A stretch of 64,000 nucleotides of DNA from Rhynchopus sp. YZ270_cl-10 (GCA_964035575.1 OZ037883.1:62001-126000), one strand, 5' to 3'. Positions 35,072 to 46,587 are shown, numbered from the stretch's first letter. A program made the numbers and translations. The notes: generated from the sequence alone by a model not told the origin.

Positions 35072-36086
35072 TGTGTTTGTTTTTTGTTTTTGCTTTTGTT
35101 TGTGAGGATAGAGCCCAAGTGCAGATATTGTTTTTGCCTGGAATTTTGATGTTTTGAATTTTGTTGCTGGGTGGGGAGGGTAAGAAAATATCGCAAAAAA
35201 TCTATCTTTATTCTTTGGTTTTTTTTTTTGTTGTGCGCTTTTTTTTTTCTTCGGAGGAGGAAAAAAGAGAGCTTTCCAGGATGTTTTTGAAGTTGTCTAT
35301 ATTTTGGTAGTCCTGAAGCGTTGGATGTCCAAATATCTCTTTCCTCTATTGTCCCCCTTTTCTTTTTGCCTTTTGTTTTCTTTTAGACAAACTGTGACCA
35401 TTGGAATGCTTTCACTCGAAAGAGTTAGCAATTTTTGCGTGGGGAGGTAGTTATATTTTTCCTTTGTGTTTTCATATTTTTTTTTTTCGAAATCCTTCAT
35501 TTACATTTGGCGTATACACAACCAAGGATACACAACCAAGGATGTGTTCCACAATGCCATATGCGCTTGTTTTCCCCTTTCCATTGTAAGTGTCATGCGC
35601 AGGTACCTTCTATGCAAAGTTCAAAATTGAGGGGAAAAGAGAAGGAATGAAAATGAAAATGAAAATGAAACAGAAAAAGAAAAAAGTCTTAAAGAAAGAT
35701 GGGGGTTTGTGTGTGCATTTTTTGAAGAACTGAGTGTACGGTAAGTGCAGGCACAAATCTTTTTATTGTTGTGCTCCACTCTGCTCAAAATAAATGCCTT
35801 TCTGGGGGGGGAAATGATCGGGAAAATGGAAAAAAAATGGTAGAAAAATTGAAAGATTGAAGAATGCCTTCGGTGGTGTAAATATGTGCCGCAACAGATT
35901 ACTCGCGCTCTTCTGGAAAGGGGTTCTTTTAAACCCGATAGGGGTACTGCTTCTTTGCTTCCCTTTGTGTTCGCATGGAATAACCACGTTCATAGGCAAT
36001 ACCTTTGGGAGGAAAATGAAAAAAAAAAATTGACTTGTAATACAAAGCCCTCTCGTGACAGTGTACCTCAAAAAAAAAAAAATAAA

Positions 36087-36147
36087 GTGGGGTTGTTGAT
36101 GCAGGCACCTCCCGCTGACCCACGCTCCCAACTGGATGAAAGCACAA
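36087..36147 (+). repeat. Short repeat family E (GATGCAGGCACCTCC...GGATGAAAGCAC)
   Basis: An approximately 65-bp element: GTTATTGATGCAGGCACCTC, CGACTGACCCACTGTACG, then ATGCCAGCCATCCGG and ATGAAAGCAC. Other copies lie at 51117-51182, 53861-53925 and 56503-56571. All are in the same orientation and mostly preceded by an A-rich stretch. Confidence 0.7.
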
Positions 36148-36715
36148 GTACCCTGCAGCCAACAGACAAAAAGAAAAGATGACGGATGTATGTGCCTCTC
36201 GTGCACACACATCTGCCTTTCTGAAAACAAAGAAAATCGTAAGTCTGTATGAACCTAAGCCTCTCTTGCTTAGTCACCGGAACAAAAAAAAAACAAAAAC
36301 AAAAAAAATGACACAACCCCGCAGAAAGGCGTTCCCTCTGCGAGAGGGGAGAAAAAGGGGAGGGTTTTTTTTGTCAAGATGGAACTAAAACGCCTTTTCG
36401 TTGTTTCATCACCTGGACAAAATATGGGAGTTTTTTTTTTTTAGTGTCAGCGGGTAAATATCATAGGGGTGGACAAAAAGCATTTTTTGTGAATTGTGTT
36501 ACGTGTGCACAATGTCATAAAATGATGTACATCCCCTACCGACAGGACACTGATAAAATTAGATAGAGGAACTACATTACATGAACGGCATGACGCGGCC
36601 TCTTGGGGTCTCGCATCAAAAAAAAAGAAAAGTTTATAAGATGATCCTAAGCCTCTCGTGCTTAGTCACCTTAAAAATAGGTCTTGGCATATTGTACAAT
36701 TTCCACTTTTATCTT

Positions 36716-36848
36716 CAGTAGGACAAGAAATTTGGCTACCAAAAAAATTGGCGACCAAATGACTTGTCGACCAAATAATATTGGAGGATTTTGGGGTTCT
36801 TTTGTAATTGGCGAATTATTTTGGTTGCCAATGTTGCTTGTCCTACTG
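36716..36848. mobile_element. 133-bp MITE with CAGTAGGACAAG ends
   Basis: Perfect inverted ends CAGTAGGACAAG and CTTGTCCTACTG, with GCCAA/TTGGC motifs inside. The interior shares ATATTGGAGGATTTTGGGG with the inverted counterpart in the element at 16806-16903. No coding capacity. No clear target duplication. Confidence 0.65.
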
Positions 36849-37317
36849 TAGCGCGGTTTTATTGAAAAGGGTAAATTTTGAATGTGAAAAACGCACGGCA
36901 CACACCGAGAGCCGTTAGAGAGAAGCTTATAAAATGAACTTCTCGTGCGTTTAGTCACCTTGAAAAGAAAAAAGATTTGTTTTTTTTTTTTGTAAGAACC
37001 TCGTGTAAACAGAGTTCAAAAAGACAAGAATGAATCAATTGTAAGTGAAGAGAAAAAAGTCAAAAAAAAGAAGTCAAACAAAAAAAGTCAAAGAGGGAAA
37101 AAAAAAAATGAAACATTCAATAGAAGGCTTAGAAAGAAGCCATCCCTTCACTAAAAATGAGGGGTGATTTCCCCCCCTTTCGTGTGTGTTTTTCCCCCTT
37201 CTATTTTTCTTAATCTTTCTTTTTACCCGCCCAGAAATCATATTCAGAAGAAAACAATTGTGCTCTGTTGGGGGCGAAGGAGGGAGTGTCCCTTCTTCGT
37301 TGGCAGAGATCGCCCTA

Positions 37318-39806
37318 TCACACGCCTTGGTACACGATGTTGCGCTGGGGGGTGGGCGACATAACTGTAAAAGCAGACATTTTTTTTTACTTCCCAAAAA
37401 ACAATACATACCTGGGCTGTCCAACGGTGGGGGGGAATGCACAGGAGAATTCGGCATCGGGTAAGGCCTGTTAGAAAATGAATTTATCTTCCAAAAACAA
37501 GATTGTTTGCTTCCATACCCATCCATCATCGGGTTCTGGTGACGCGGCTGCCCCTGAATGATGTTTGTGTTGTTGCCATAGTAGTCACCGTACTGCTGGT
37601 GTCCACCGCCGTACTGGTTGCGCGGTGAGTAGCTATTACCTTGGACCTTCGGGGGGAAGTTCTGCTGTGTGGTTTTGGGCCTCATCCCTGGGCCGTATGG
37701 GTTCACAATGTTCTGTGGCGACGATGGCTGTGGGAACGGGGCCTGCTGGGTTTGCGGCTGGGAAGACTGTCCACCTGATGGCGGTGGGGACGGGCCTCGT
37801 GTGATAAGCGTCTGAATACGTTGCTGGCGCATCTCGAGCTGCCTCTGCTGGTTCTTGATCTGTGCCTGTAGATTCGTGATGACCCCTCTGGGAGGGTACT
37901 CGCTTTCTTCGTCCCCGTTGGTCATGTCAGACATGATTGACTGTCCAGTCTGTTCGCGTCCGAGAGTGCGCATCCCTCCGAGGTCGCTGCCGTCGAGGGG
38001 CTCTCCCTTGGCCTGCTTCTCGAGGGCCTCTTCTAATTCAAGCTCCTTGAGTTTGGCTTCCAGTTCTGGAAGTGCGCCGATCTTAGAGGCCTCGGCCTGG
38101 GAGAGAGACTTGCCCTGCTTCTTGCGCTCAAGGTGGTAGTGGATGAAGCGGACCTTCTTCTTCAGTGCGCGGATCGTTTTGTAGCGCTTCTCAGACTCGG
38201 AGGTGAACTGCATCGGCTGCTGCGACTTCTTCAGGTAGTCCAGCTCCTCGACACCGAGGGTGCGCTTTTGGGTGTCAACCTCGTCAGCTTGGTGCGACTC
38301 AAGCGCCTGCAGCTCTGCCTGCATGAGCGGCAGGTTCTTGATGCGCTGCTTCTCCGAGAACGTCAGCTCCCTCCCCTTGCACTGTCTCTGCAGGTAGAAG
38401 TTGATGTACCGGATCTTCTTCTTCAGTGTTCTGATCTGCTTTGCACGGTCCTGGATCAGCAGCGCTGCGGGAGAGTCATCATGCCCCCCAGCGAAGTAGG
38501 CCGCCGAAGACTCTTCGTCCGAGGACACCGTGTCCCCAGCACCGCTGTTCGACACCGTCACGGCAGACGAGACTGTGTCCTGCGTCAGGTTCGATGCAAG
38601 GCGGGACAGCTCCTCACGCCTCTGCACAGAGGAGCCCACCTCCACATGCAGTGGCGAGATGACAGGAGAGATCACCGGGCCTGACAGGAACGGTGGTGTC
38701 TGTGGTGGTGACATATGCTGGTACGGCGACATCGGCGGCTGCTGCTGCGGCGAGCCGTACTGCGTGTACGGCAGCTGCTGCTGCGGGTACGGCGGCGACG
38801 CCGGAGGGAAACCCTGCTGCATGCGCGCACCTGGCGACATGCACCCTGTCTGGTAGTACGACATGAACTGCACATCCGACCCGCCGCCACGAACGTGCTT
38901 GGACCCCTCTGTAGGCGAGAGGGGCGATTCGTCATCACCCTGCCAGGTGGAGTAGATGGGCTCGTCGTAGTTCTCCCCGTATGGGTCGTTCTGGCGTGGC
39001 GACACTGCCTCCGTCAGGCAGGGCGGTGCCTGCACTGGGAGTGCCTGCGGGGCTGCTACGTGTGGCTGGTAGACGAAGCTCTCGGAGCCGTCGAGGAAGA
39101 TCTTCTGGAGGCTTGTGGCGATGGCTTGGGAGGAGCCTTCGGTGTCGCCGACCCAGAGCTGGAGGGAGTCGCCCTCTGCGCGTGTGGACATCACACCTCC
39201 GGTGACGTGGCTGCCGCCGCCGCAGGTGTCGGAGAGTTCGTCGGAAATGAGCATCTCAACCAGACGCAGCCACATCTTGCCACGTCGGGCACGCTGTACG
39301 CTGCGCACCACCCACTTCCCGCCAGACTCGTTTGCGTCGTCGGTCGACAGTGGCCGCACCCCTTTCCGGAAGACACGCAGGTTGCAGTTGTCCTTCAAAT
39401 GCTCGCACCGCAGTGACTTCCAATAGTCGAGGAGCCCCGACCTCGTCGAGAACGACCCCAACTCAACAATGCAGTCGTCGTACATAGGCTTCTCCTTTGC
39501 ATCGGCATCTTCGGTGTCGTCCTTCTTGGACGGCGACTTAGGTGTGGCCTTGTCGAACCAGATCGTCCATTCGCTTCTGAGTGTGTCGAGCGTCAGGTCT
39601 TTGGGTTTCGCCTTCTCCTTTGTCGTGTTCGAGGCTGTGGCAGTGTCCTCGACGCTGGCGGCAGCCTCGGTAGCGAGGCAGCAGCTCTTGCGCTTGTCGG
39701 ACGGCGACGCAGACAGCTGCTTCTTCTCGGGAACGGAGATCGCGTTGAGCGTCAACCCAGCAGGGCTACTGCCACACCTGCCAAAGCCTTTCTTTGCTGC
39801 GCTCAT
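37318..39806 (-). CDS. eIF4E: eIF4E-family protein with long C-terminal extension (3 exons)
   Basis: The minus-strand exons are 39806-37519, 37467-37412 and 37364-37318 (stop TGA). The introns are 51 and 47 bp, start GTATG, and have consistent phases, giving 796 residues. An AG acceptor lies 8 nt upstream of the ATG. Residues about 76-240 are an eIF4E fold: SEWTIWFDK, LLDYWKSL, SGGKWVV, MWLRLVEML and STRAEGDSLQLWVGD carry the expected Trp residues. The position equal to human Trp56 is Tyr109, and the Trp102 position is Leu or Ser (VRPLSTDD), so cap binding may be altered; Tyr there resembles class II (4EHP-like) proteins. Residues about 270-400 are Pro/Gln/Tyr-rich. Two related helical repeats at about 458-503 and 546-591 (ALKKKVRFIHYHLERKKQG) resemble the C-terminal motif of eIF2A and PYM. 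The remainder is Pro/Gln/Asn-rich. Translation control is the likely role. Confidence 0.88.
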
Positions 39807-41547
39807 TTTTTTCGCTGTCAACAAAAAAAAACTATTTGGGAATATGGGGTCAGACCCGGGTGTTTGAACCGTTTTCGGTTACCTGAGTAGGTGGGGGGGA
39901 GGCGTTTCAGAGATCAGTTCATTCACAGAGTTGCACAAAGGATTAGCTGAACGACAACCAGCGGCGACAGGGTGTTCACGTCTTGCGAAGACACACAATT
40001 GGTCACCGCGCTGAGAGCCGAAAAGATCAGGCACAGCAACGACTTGAAGTATCAAGTAGACGAGGCACGAGAAAAAAGGAAAAAGAGGCTAATGTGAAGT
40101 CTTCCCCTTTCATGCCAAACGTGCTGATCAGGAACCCATATTACGGATAAAGAGATGGAAGGGAGTAAGGAAATGTACAGTTTGTAAAGGGGAGGTGCAT
40201 TATTTTTAAAATGTGGCAAAAAAAAAAACCTGGCACAACCAGAGAAAGGTAATAATAATAATGGTTAGAACAAAGAAGAAAGCCCTGCGTACACTTAAAG
40301 GATAAAAAAAGAACTTATGTGTGTGTTTCTGCATTTACACACATCTTCAAAAAAAAAAAAAATTCGGACGAAATGCTGCAAAATAAAACAATATGACTAC
40401 TAGCTACTGGAAAAATATCAGAGTTTCAACTTACCCCCAGGGTGCTCTTTATTCCAAAGAATGCACATTTTTTTTTTGGCGAAAGTTTTTTTTTTTGTTG
40501 GCCCCGAAGAAATTGGAGATTGCACAAAAAGAGAAAAAAATTAAGTGAAAATATGGTCGATGGGCTGGGCCTCTCTGCGCATATAAACCCTTGAACGCGG
40601 CTCAGATGACAGATTTCTTAACCAAGCATTGTTGTTTGCATTAGCGTTAGCACCTTTTGGATGATAGAACTACGGTTGCAAGGTGAACCTAAGCCTCTCT
40701 GTATTCGGTCGAACACCGTCACCTCAACGCAAGGTGAAAATGAAAAACAAAACGCGTACAATGAAAATACTACGGGTGTCAATAACTATCTTCGCCCACA
40801 CAGGAAAAACGGGAAACGAAACAGGAAGAGAGTTTGTTAGTTGTACGCTTCCACCCTTTAAGATGAGCCTGCCTCTCGTGCGAGACACATCATTAAAGAG
40901 AAGGAAAAAACAGCCTCGTTGTATTTGTGTGTACACAAACACAACCAAAAGGCCATTTCTAATAGGCGAATGGCGAATGGTGTGCGCCCTTTGAGGGATT
41001 TTGTGTGCTTGGTTTCAGTGTAATGTTTTTGTTGCTTTTTTTCTTTCTTTTTTACGACACACAGCGGAAAGTGTCAACGTCATCGTCGTCGGAGCGTCAA
41101 CGCATCAAACAACTATAAGAAGGGGGTGAGGGAACGACAAGTGACACTTTTTGCTGAATAATGTGATAAACGTGTATTCACATCACTTTGTTATCGTGCA
41201 AATCTACACGATTTTTTATAGACAGTGTTTTTCTTGTGTCAGGAAACATTCACATTTGTCCCGTCTTTTTTTCATTCGATATGCCTCATGCGCTCTTCTT
41301 TGCACAAAGCCTCTCAACTGGCGCCACTCAAAAAAAAAAAGCCTTTTATATTTTTGTGTTTGTCGTTGCTTTCTTGCATATGAACAACCGTGTCAAAAAG
41401 ACAGGTCTTTTCACACAAAACACATCCTTAAAGGGTCTTGCGCACAAGGTACCCTTTTTTTGTTAAGTTTCTGTTTCGTTCAAAAAGAAAACCCCCTCCC
41501 TACCCCCTCACCCCCCACAGCAACCCTTTGTTCTCTTGTCACTGTGC
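39807..41547. other. Intergenic region
   Basis: No supportable gene. A family A hairpin lies near 40680, a B-like hairpin near 40860, and an approximately 95-bp repeat at 40763-40858 is shared with 50068-50156. Confidence 0.55.
40763..40858 (+). repeat. Dispersed repeat pair (ACTACGG...TGTCAATA...CACACAGGAAAAA)
   Basis: The stretch from GAAAATACTACGG to GTTAGTTGTACGCTTCCACC recurs at 50068-50156 with small insertions and deletions. It includes TATCTTCGCCCACACAGG. I see no coding sense. Both copies lie near other hairpin elements. Confidence 0.6.
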
Positions 41548-43163
41548 TCATTGCTCACCTTCTATCGGGTCGTTGTCCACCATATCCTGTGGAAGGTGTG
41601 CATGGTTTATGATGTGTCTTCGTGTGAAGAATAGAGGCGTTAAGTGCGTTCATACCATCTCGTCCACATCAAGGGGCGAGCCGTAGCCGTACTTCATGGA
41701 TGTGGAACACTCGTAGATCTGTATGGGGGTGTTTTTTTAGCTAATAGGGGGTATTAATACACATTGACAATTTGTTGGAATAAATCAGCCATCTTTTCCG
41801 GAGCTTTTTCGGGGGTAAATCAAAAAAGCAAAGTTGTGGCAAATGCACCTCTGCTACAGTTGACGTTTTTGAATCCTCAAACATCTAAACGACATACCGC
41901 CACCCCACAAGCAAAGACCATTCCCGGGCATGCAGACCAAAACTCTGCATTGGGAAGGATATCAGGGCACGACGTCTCGCCTTGCTGCGCCTTCATCGAC
42001 ATCCCGATGGCACAGTAGAACGTCAGCACGACACCGGCAATCAACACACCAATGATCACTGGGCTCATCCCTGTGTGCACGAGGACCGGCTCCACTGGCT
42101 CAGGCATGAGCCTCGTGTAGGTCCATCCCTCTGTGACATTCCCCGAGGCGTTCCCTGTACCAAGCGTGAACTGCCCCCACTTATCTTCAATCAAACCGAT
42201 GCAGGTCATGTTGTCGGTGCCCAGCGCACAGCAAGCCTCCTGCGCATCTGAGAGCGTCGTGTACTGTGCACTCTTCGCCTCTGCTGAGAGCGTCTGTCCT
42301 GAGGTTTTGTCCAAAAACTTGCAGGACCCTTGCGGAGCTGGGGTCGGAGGCGGCGTGCTTGGTACGACCTCCATCTGCACAAAGGTGCACACACTGCGGT
42401 ACTCCTCCTCTTCAGTCACGCCAACCAAATAGTACTGTGTGCCGTGGGTGGCGTTGTCACGCTTCTCGACCGCAACGTATGTAGAACCCTCCTTAGGCTC
42501 GTTCGGGCCCCAATACGGCTCCAAATCAAGCATCTCGCCAGACACAACCGAACGCCACTCTGGTTCCGGTGGTGTGCGCACCCCATCCACGAAGAAGGGC
42601 TCGTCCGCTCCGTGTTGGGTAAGATAGTTCACCACTGCGGACAACGAATGGGAGTAGTCGCTGAGGTTGGCGAGGACGGGAAAACGCCAGCCGGCACCTT
42701 GCGCCATATGCTGGCAAGCCTGTTGCGACTCTTGAGGTGCCATCTTGGTAGGTGTGATGTGGATGCCTGCCGCAGGTTCGTTTGCTGCGGGGCACGCCCA
42801 GACCGGTGTGGTCGGTGATGGCGACGCGTAGGCGCACAGTGCGCAGGACGATAGAGAGCAGTTTGTGTTCTCCTGGCATGCGCGGAGCATGTCCTCACTG
42901 CACGTTGCTTCCCAGTCAGTGATGAGGGCACGGCAGAAGGCTTCTCCAGCAAGGTTCTTGTAGGGGCCCGCATTGCACGCCCCCTCCAGGGGTGTGCCGT
43001 AGTCCTCCGTCAAGCTGCTGTACCCAGTCTGGAAGGATGCTTCTCCTTCGCACTTCGAGCTTGCGTACGAAACCAAACAGTTCGTGAAGTTAGGAAACCC
43101 TGCAGACGAAACACACTCAAGACACGCAAACAACGCAACAACCCCGAACACCCGAGAATTCAT
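41548..43163 (-). CDS. C-type-lectin-like single-pass membrane protein (3 exons)
   Basis: The minus-strand exons are 43163-41898, 41718-41656 and 41586-41548, giving 455 residues. The introns (179 and 69 bp) start GTATG and are both in phase 0. If the second intron is not removed, the protein ends one codon into it. The start MNSRVFGVVALFACLECVSSA is a clear signal peptide. Residues 22-115 are Cys-rich. About 133-265 resembles a C-type-lectin-like domain (QACQHMAQGAGWRFPVLANL, EPYWGPNEPKEG, YRSVCTF), though several disulfide cysteines are missing. NxS/T sequons are frequent. A transmembrane helix (369-390, VIIGVLIAGVVLTFYCAIGM) precedes a short tail ending in an acidic stretch (DEMDMVDNDPIEGEQ). 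It is a probable surface receptor or adhesion protein; the ligand is unknown. The next gene's stop is only 141 bp upstream of this start. Confidence 0.78.
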
Positions 43164-43304
43164 TTTAAATGTGTAAAGGTCTGTGCCGGTATTGCCGTTT
43201 TTCAAATAAAATAGGAAACAATAGGGGATGGGGTTTTAATACACTCGCAACAACGAGGGCTCTCCAAAAGAATACGCCAAAAATTCCAAAAAAATCCAGA
43301 CTCC

Positions 43305-44888
43305 TTACTTCCTCGACGCCATGTTCCCAGTAAGATGCGTTCTTGGGGTGTGGTTGGAATACTTCGCACGCCACCTTCGGTTTGGGTCCATTCCGTTTGT
43401 CTGGAAGTTTCTGTGCCCGGAGATGAAGGAGAACTTCCATTTTCCGCGGTTGTCTTTTGCAGAAGAGTTCTGCCCTTCACCCTTCAGGTATCCGGGACGG
43501 AACGGCAGCTCGTCGTTTTCGGACAGCTTTCCGGTGTGCCCCTCCACTACGGTCGGCGTTGTGGAGGGAGCCGGCTCCCTGCAGAAGTGGCTGCAGAGGT
43601 GGTATGGGTTGTGTCTGTTTTTGCAAAAGGGCTGCGTCACCGCGGAGTCAAAGACCTCCCCTTCTGCCCGCGCCTGAAAGTCTTCGTCCTCCGGATGCAT
43701 TTCCCGTCCTAGCCACATCAACGCCGTGTCCACCATAGCAGGATTCGAAGTAATCCTTGCATGCGCCCCACCATAGTGGTAGCCAATAAGCGTGAAGCTG
43801 AAGTACCACCCGGCGTCGCTCTTCGGGATTTCGATGACCTCCCCGGAGGGCTCCTCGTTCTTGAAGAAGAGGATGCGTGCGATGTCCTCCTCTGGGGGTG
43901 AGTACACAAGCACGCCGACGTCGTCACGCACCTTAACAACACGGCCCCGCCTCTCGTCGTTTAATGTCCCTATACGCCCGTCCTCGTAGTGCCCCCACGA
44001 GCCGCGTTCGTACCCCACCCAACGCCGTGGGTGGAACGCCGTTGTCTCTGTGATGCCAAATCCAAAGTGTAGACACGACGCAGAGACGTTGCTCTCGAAG
44101 TACGCCACACCATCGCGTGGGATGCGTTCGCGTGTGCGGAACGTCACGTTCTCTGTGGTAGAAGGCCGCAGCGCACCGTATGCAACATTGTCCTTCCGTC
44201 GGATGGTCCTGTTATTTGTGAGGATTTTCGGGAGTAAAAAACGGGGTTGAAATGGAGCTACCAAATATGTCAGATGGTAGAAAAAGGGGGAAGGGTGTCT
44301 ATTAGTTGGATCTCCAATAATGTCAAAGAATGCATACCGCTCGACCAGTTTGTTGCCCTCCTCAAATCGGTATGCGCTTTCGTAGTCGACTGTAGGAGTC
44401 CTTTCAAGCATGTTCCCTTCTGCATCGCGCATCATAGACTCTACAGGGTTGACGTCGTTCTCCCAACAGAAGTCTGTTTGGATGAGTGACTCCTCTTCGC
44501 GGATGTCATCCTGGTCCTTTGGAGGGGTCCAGATGATGACACCTTGTTGCGCCTGCGTTTCGATGATCTGTACTGACTTCGATGTCTCAATGTAGGGCCA
44601 CGGAAGGTCACCCTTGCGCACAGACATGCGATCAAACGGCGTCGGCATGTCAGGTGGCGTCGGACTGAACGTCAACTCATTTCCAGGCATTGCTTCCAAC
44701 GAGCTCTCCTCGTGCATCTCAGGGTGCACCGGCTGTGCTGCCTTAGGAGGAGGCCGCCATGCAGTGCTAGGTGCAGAGGAGGAGGAGGAGGAGGAGGAGG
44801 AAGGGGAAGACGTCTCCGGGCCCTTCTTCTTCATGCTCGCCCAAGCGCTGGCATGGCGTCGGCACGCACTGCAAGCAGTACGGTGCAT
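43305..44888 (-). CDS. SPRY-domain protein (2 exons)
   Basis: The minus-strand exons are 44888-44338 and 44208-43305. They are joined by a 129-bp GTATGC...AACAG intron whose length is a multiple of three, so the unspliced frame also stays open. Splicing joins NKLVER to TIRRKDNVAYG and gives 484 residues. The intron stretch is AT-rich and hydrophobic when translated, unlike its flanks. Residues about 195-345 form a SPRY domain: DGVAYFESNV, HFGFGITETTAF, WVGYERGSWGHYEDGRIG, GRVVKVRDDVGVLVYSP, ARILFFKN, GWYFSFTLIGYHYG. SPRY domains bind protein partners. The N terminus has a run of nine Ser and a Pro-rich stretch. No RING, B-box or kinase domain is visible. Confidence 0.85.
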   Translation of the reverse strand: MHRTACSACRRHASAWASMKKKGPETSSPSSSSSSSSSAPSTAWRPPPKAAQPVHPEMHEESSLEAMPGNELTFSPTPPDMPTPFDRMSVRKGDLPWPYIETSKSVQIIETQAQQGVIIWTPPKDQDDIREEESLIQTDFCWENDVNPVESMMRDAEGNMLERTPTVDYESAYRFEEGNKLVERYAFFDIIGDPTNRHPSPFFYHLTYLVAPFQPRFLLPKILTNNRTIRRKDNVAYGALRPSTTENVTFRTRERIPRDGVAYFESNVSASCLHFGFGITETTAFHPRRWVGYERGSWGHYEDGRIGTLNDERRGRVVKVRDDVGVLVYSPPEEDIARILFFKNEEPSGEVIEIPKSDAGWYFSFTLIGYHYGGAHARITSNPAMVDTALMWLGREMHPEDEDFQARAEGEVFDSAVTQPFCKNRHNPYHLCSHFCREPAPSTTPTVVEGHTGKLSENDELPFRPGYLKGEGQNSSAKDNRGKWKFSFISGHRNFQTNGMDPNRRWRAKYSNHTPRTHLTGNMASRK

Positions 44889-45378
44889 TTTATTATATTC
44901 CCAAAAGGCAAGAAGAAGTGTACGTGCTTGTGGAGTTACCAGAGGTGGGGGGAGTTAGCAGCAAGGAGTAAAGATGGGGGGTAAGGGGGAGGTGGTGGAT
45001 TCAATTCATGTTTGTGTTGTTGTGTGTTGTCTGTGTAGGATGGAAAAGAGAGGAAAATGCGAAAATACACCAAAAAGAATATGTAAATAATGTGAGGGGG
45101 GAGTGTTGACTACTTTACAAAACATACAAAAAACAGATATAAAAAAACTTTGAGGAAAAGAGCAAATTGCAAAACGGCCACACATAATATAACATAGTTT
45201 ATAGGGCAGGAAAGGACCTTAGCTTTGAGAGGATTGCGCTAAAAACACTACAACAAAGAGCGTCACTTTCCTTCATTTTGACAAAAAAAAATCAACAAAA
45301 AGCTAGAGCGCGTAACAGGGTCATCTCCCTTGAGAGTCCTACCAAGCGAATGGGTGGGGGTGTTTACACTGTTTCCCT

Positions 45379-46041
45379 TTAACGTCTCTTGCCGCGAGCC
45401 CCCTTCTCACATGCCCATTCTGGAGACCCGGGGCAGGGCTGGTAGGAGCTGTGCAGGCGTGACGCCTCACCTGCGACCGGGCGACGTGCTTGCTGGTCCT
45501 CGAACTCATTGGTGCTGAACGGGTCGGAGGCAAATTCCATCCTTCCGCTTGCAGCAAGCATCGAGGCAAGACCTGTTGTGTTGTGTGTTTGATAACTAGC
45601 AGGGGTAATTCTTGCTCAGAATATGGCCCCAATTGTGTTGTGTGTGTGTTGTGTTGTCTTGAAAGCAGAGGCTAGTTCCCAGGAGTGGAACATTGCACAA
45701 TGTTGTGTTGTGTTGCTTTGACTATTAGAGGGGTCACCCGAAAAACTGAGAATGATTGTTGGTAACCTAGGTGGTTTTAGAGGGGTTGTGCAACTATAGG
45801 GTGTGTATGGACAATCACCTCAGTGGGTGAGGGATGCTTTTGGACAATGACAAATTGGAAAAAGAGTTTGCAGAAATCCCAAAAAGAAGAAGACAGCCCC
45901 CCTTTCCCTTTTCATACCGTTTGCGTATTTGTCCTCGTTCTTGAGAGGCGGTGGTGTTGGGCGGACCCACACCTCCTGTGGGTTGGGGAAGTCGACATCG
46001 TCGTGGTCGGTGAGCATCTTTTGTGTCAGAGTAGGGAGGTG
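45379..46041 (-). CDS. 3' exons, probably the end of the EGF-like membrane protein gene
   Basis: Two exons are supported on the minus strand: 46041-45918 (HLPTLTQKMLTDHDDVDFPN onward) and 45572-45379 (GLASMLAASGRMEFASDPF... ending GKRR). They are joined by a 345-bp GTATGA...CACAACAG intron in phase 1. They have the GC-rich codon use of real genes here and no start of their own. The simplest reading is that they continue the EGF-like gene upstream: its frame reaches SEEDD before a GT at 46587-46586 that would splice in phase 0 to 46041, for a total of 445 residues. That donor is GTGTGA, not the usual GTATG, so an independent gene with a missing first exon is possible. The proposed intron contains the 9-bp minisatellite. 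Confidence 0.55.
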
Positions 46042-46050
46042 CTCTGCAAT

Positions 46051-46281
46051 AGGGTGGGTAGAGTGGGTAGAGTGGGTAGAGTGGGTAGAGTGGGTAGAGT
46101 GGGTAGAGTGGGTAGAGTGGGTAGAGTGGGTAGAGTGGGTAGAGTGGGTAGAGTGGGTAGAGCGGGTAGAGTGGGTAGAGTGGGTAGAGTGGGTAGAGTG
46201 GGTAGAGTGGGTAGAGTGGGTAGAGCGGGTAGAGTGGGTAGAGTGGGTAGAGTGGGTAGAGTGGGTAGAGTGGGTAGGGTA
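46051..46281. repeat. 9-bp minisatellite (GAGTGGGTA), about 25 units
   Basis: A near-perfect tandem array with a few GAGCGGGTA variants, lying directly upstream (in the minus-strand sense) of a probable acceptor at 46042-46043. All frames stay open because the unit is 9 bp. In the sense strand it reads as TACCCACTC repeats, a pyrimidine-rich tract next to the acceptor. Confidence 0.9.
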
Positions 46282-46587
46282 GGGTGCAGGGGCTTTGGAA
46301 GAGTAGGTGGGGTAAATCAAGTGTTTTTGTTGTATTTTTTAGACTTTTTTCCCGACGAGGCATGGCTCAAAACCACACCGCTTAAAAACTGTTACTTTTG
46401 GGAGTGGGTTGGGGAGGCCCCTTCGGGGGGTTGACTACTTTTTTTTGCGAAATATTAACCACCACAGTTCTCTTTTTGTCACATTGAAAAATGCTTACAT
46501 ATTTTTTTACGAGAAAAGGGCTAAAACAAAGGAGCGTATTAGGGCCGAAACTTCTTCTTTTCCTCACGGCCTCACCTCTCGTCACAC

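Larger units (their letters stand above)
35072..37317. other. Intergenic region with hairpin repeats and a MITE
   Basis: No supportable gene. It holds family A (36246, 36620, 36930), B (36178), D (36029) and E (36087) hairpins, and a 133-bp MITE at 36716-36848. Confidence 0.6.

Noticed and set aside
38133-39416. Long plus-strand frames rich in Arg, Leu and Val
   Set aside because: Antisense to the eIF4E gene, which has clear homology on the minus strand.
45815-46434. Pro-Leu-Tyr and Gly-Arg-Val repeat frames
   Set aside because: A 9-bp array. Only the part at 45918-46041 reads as a real exon, in one minus frame.
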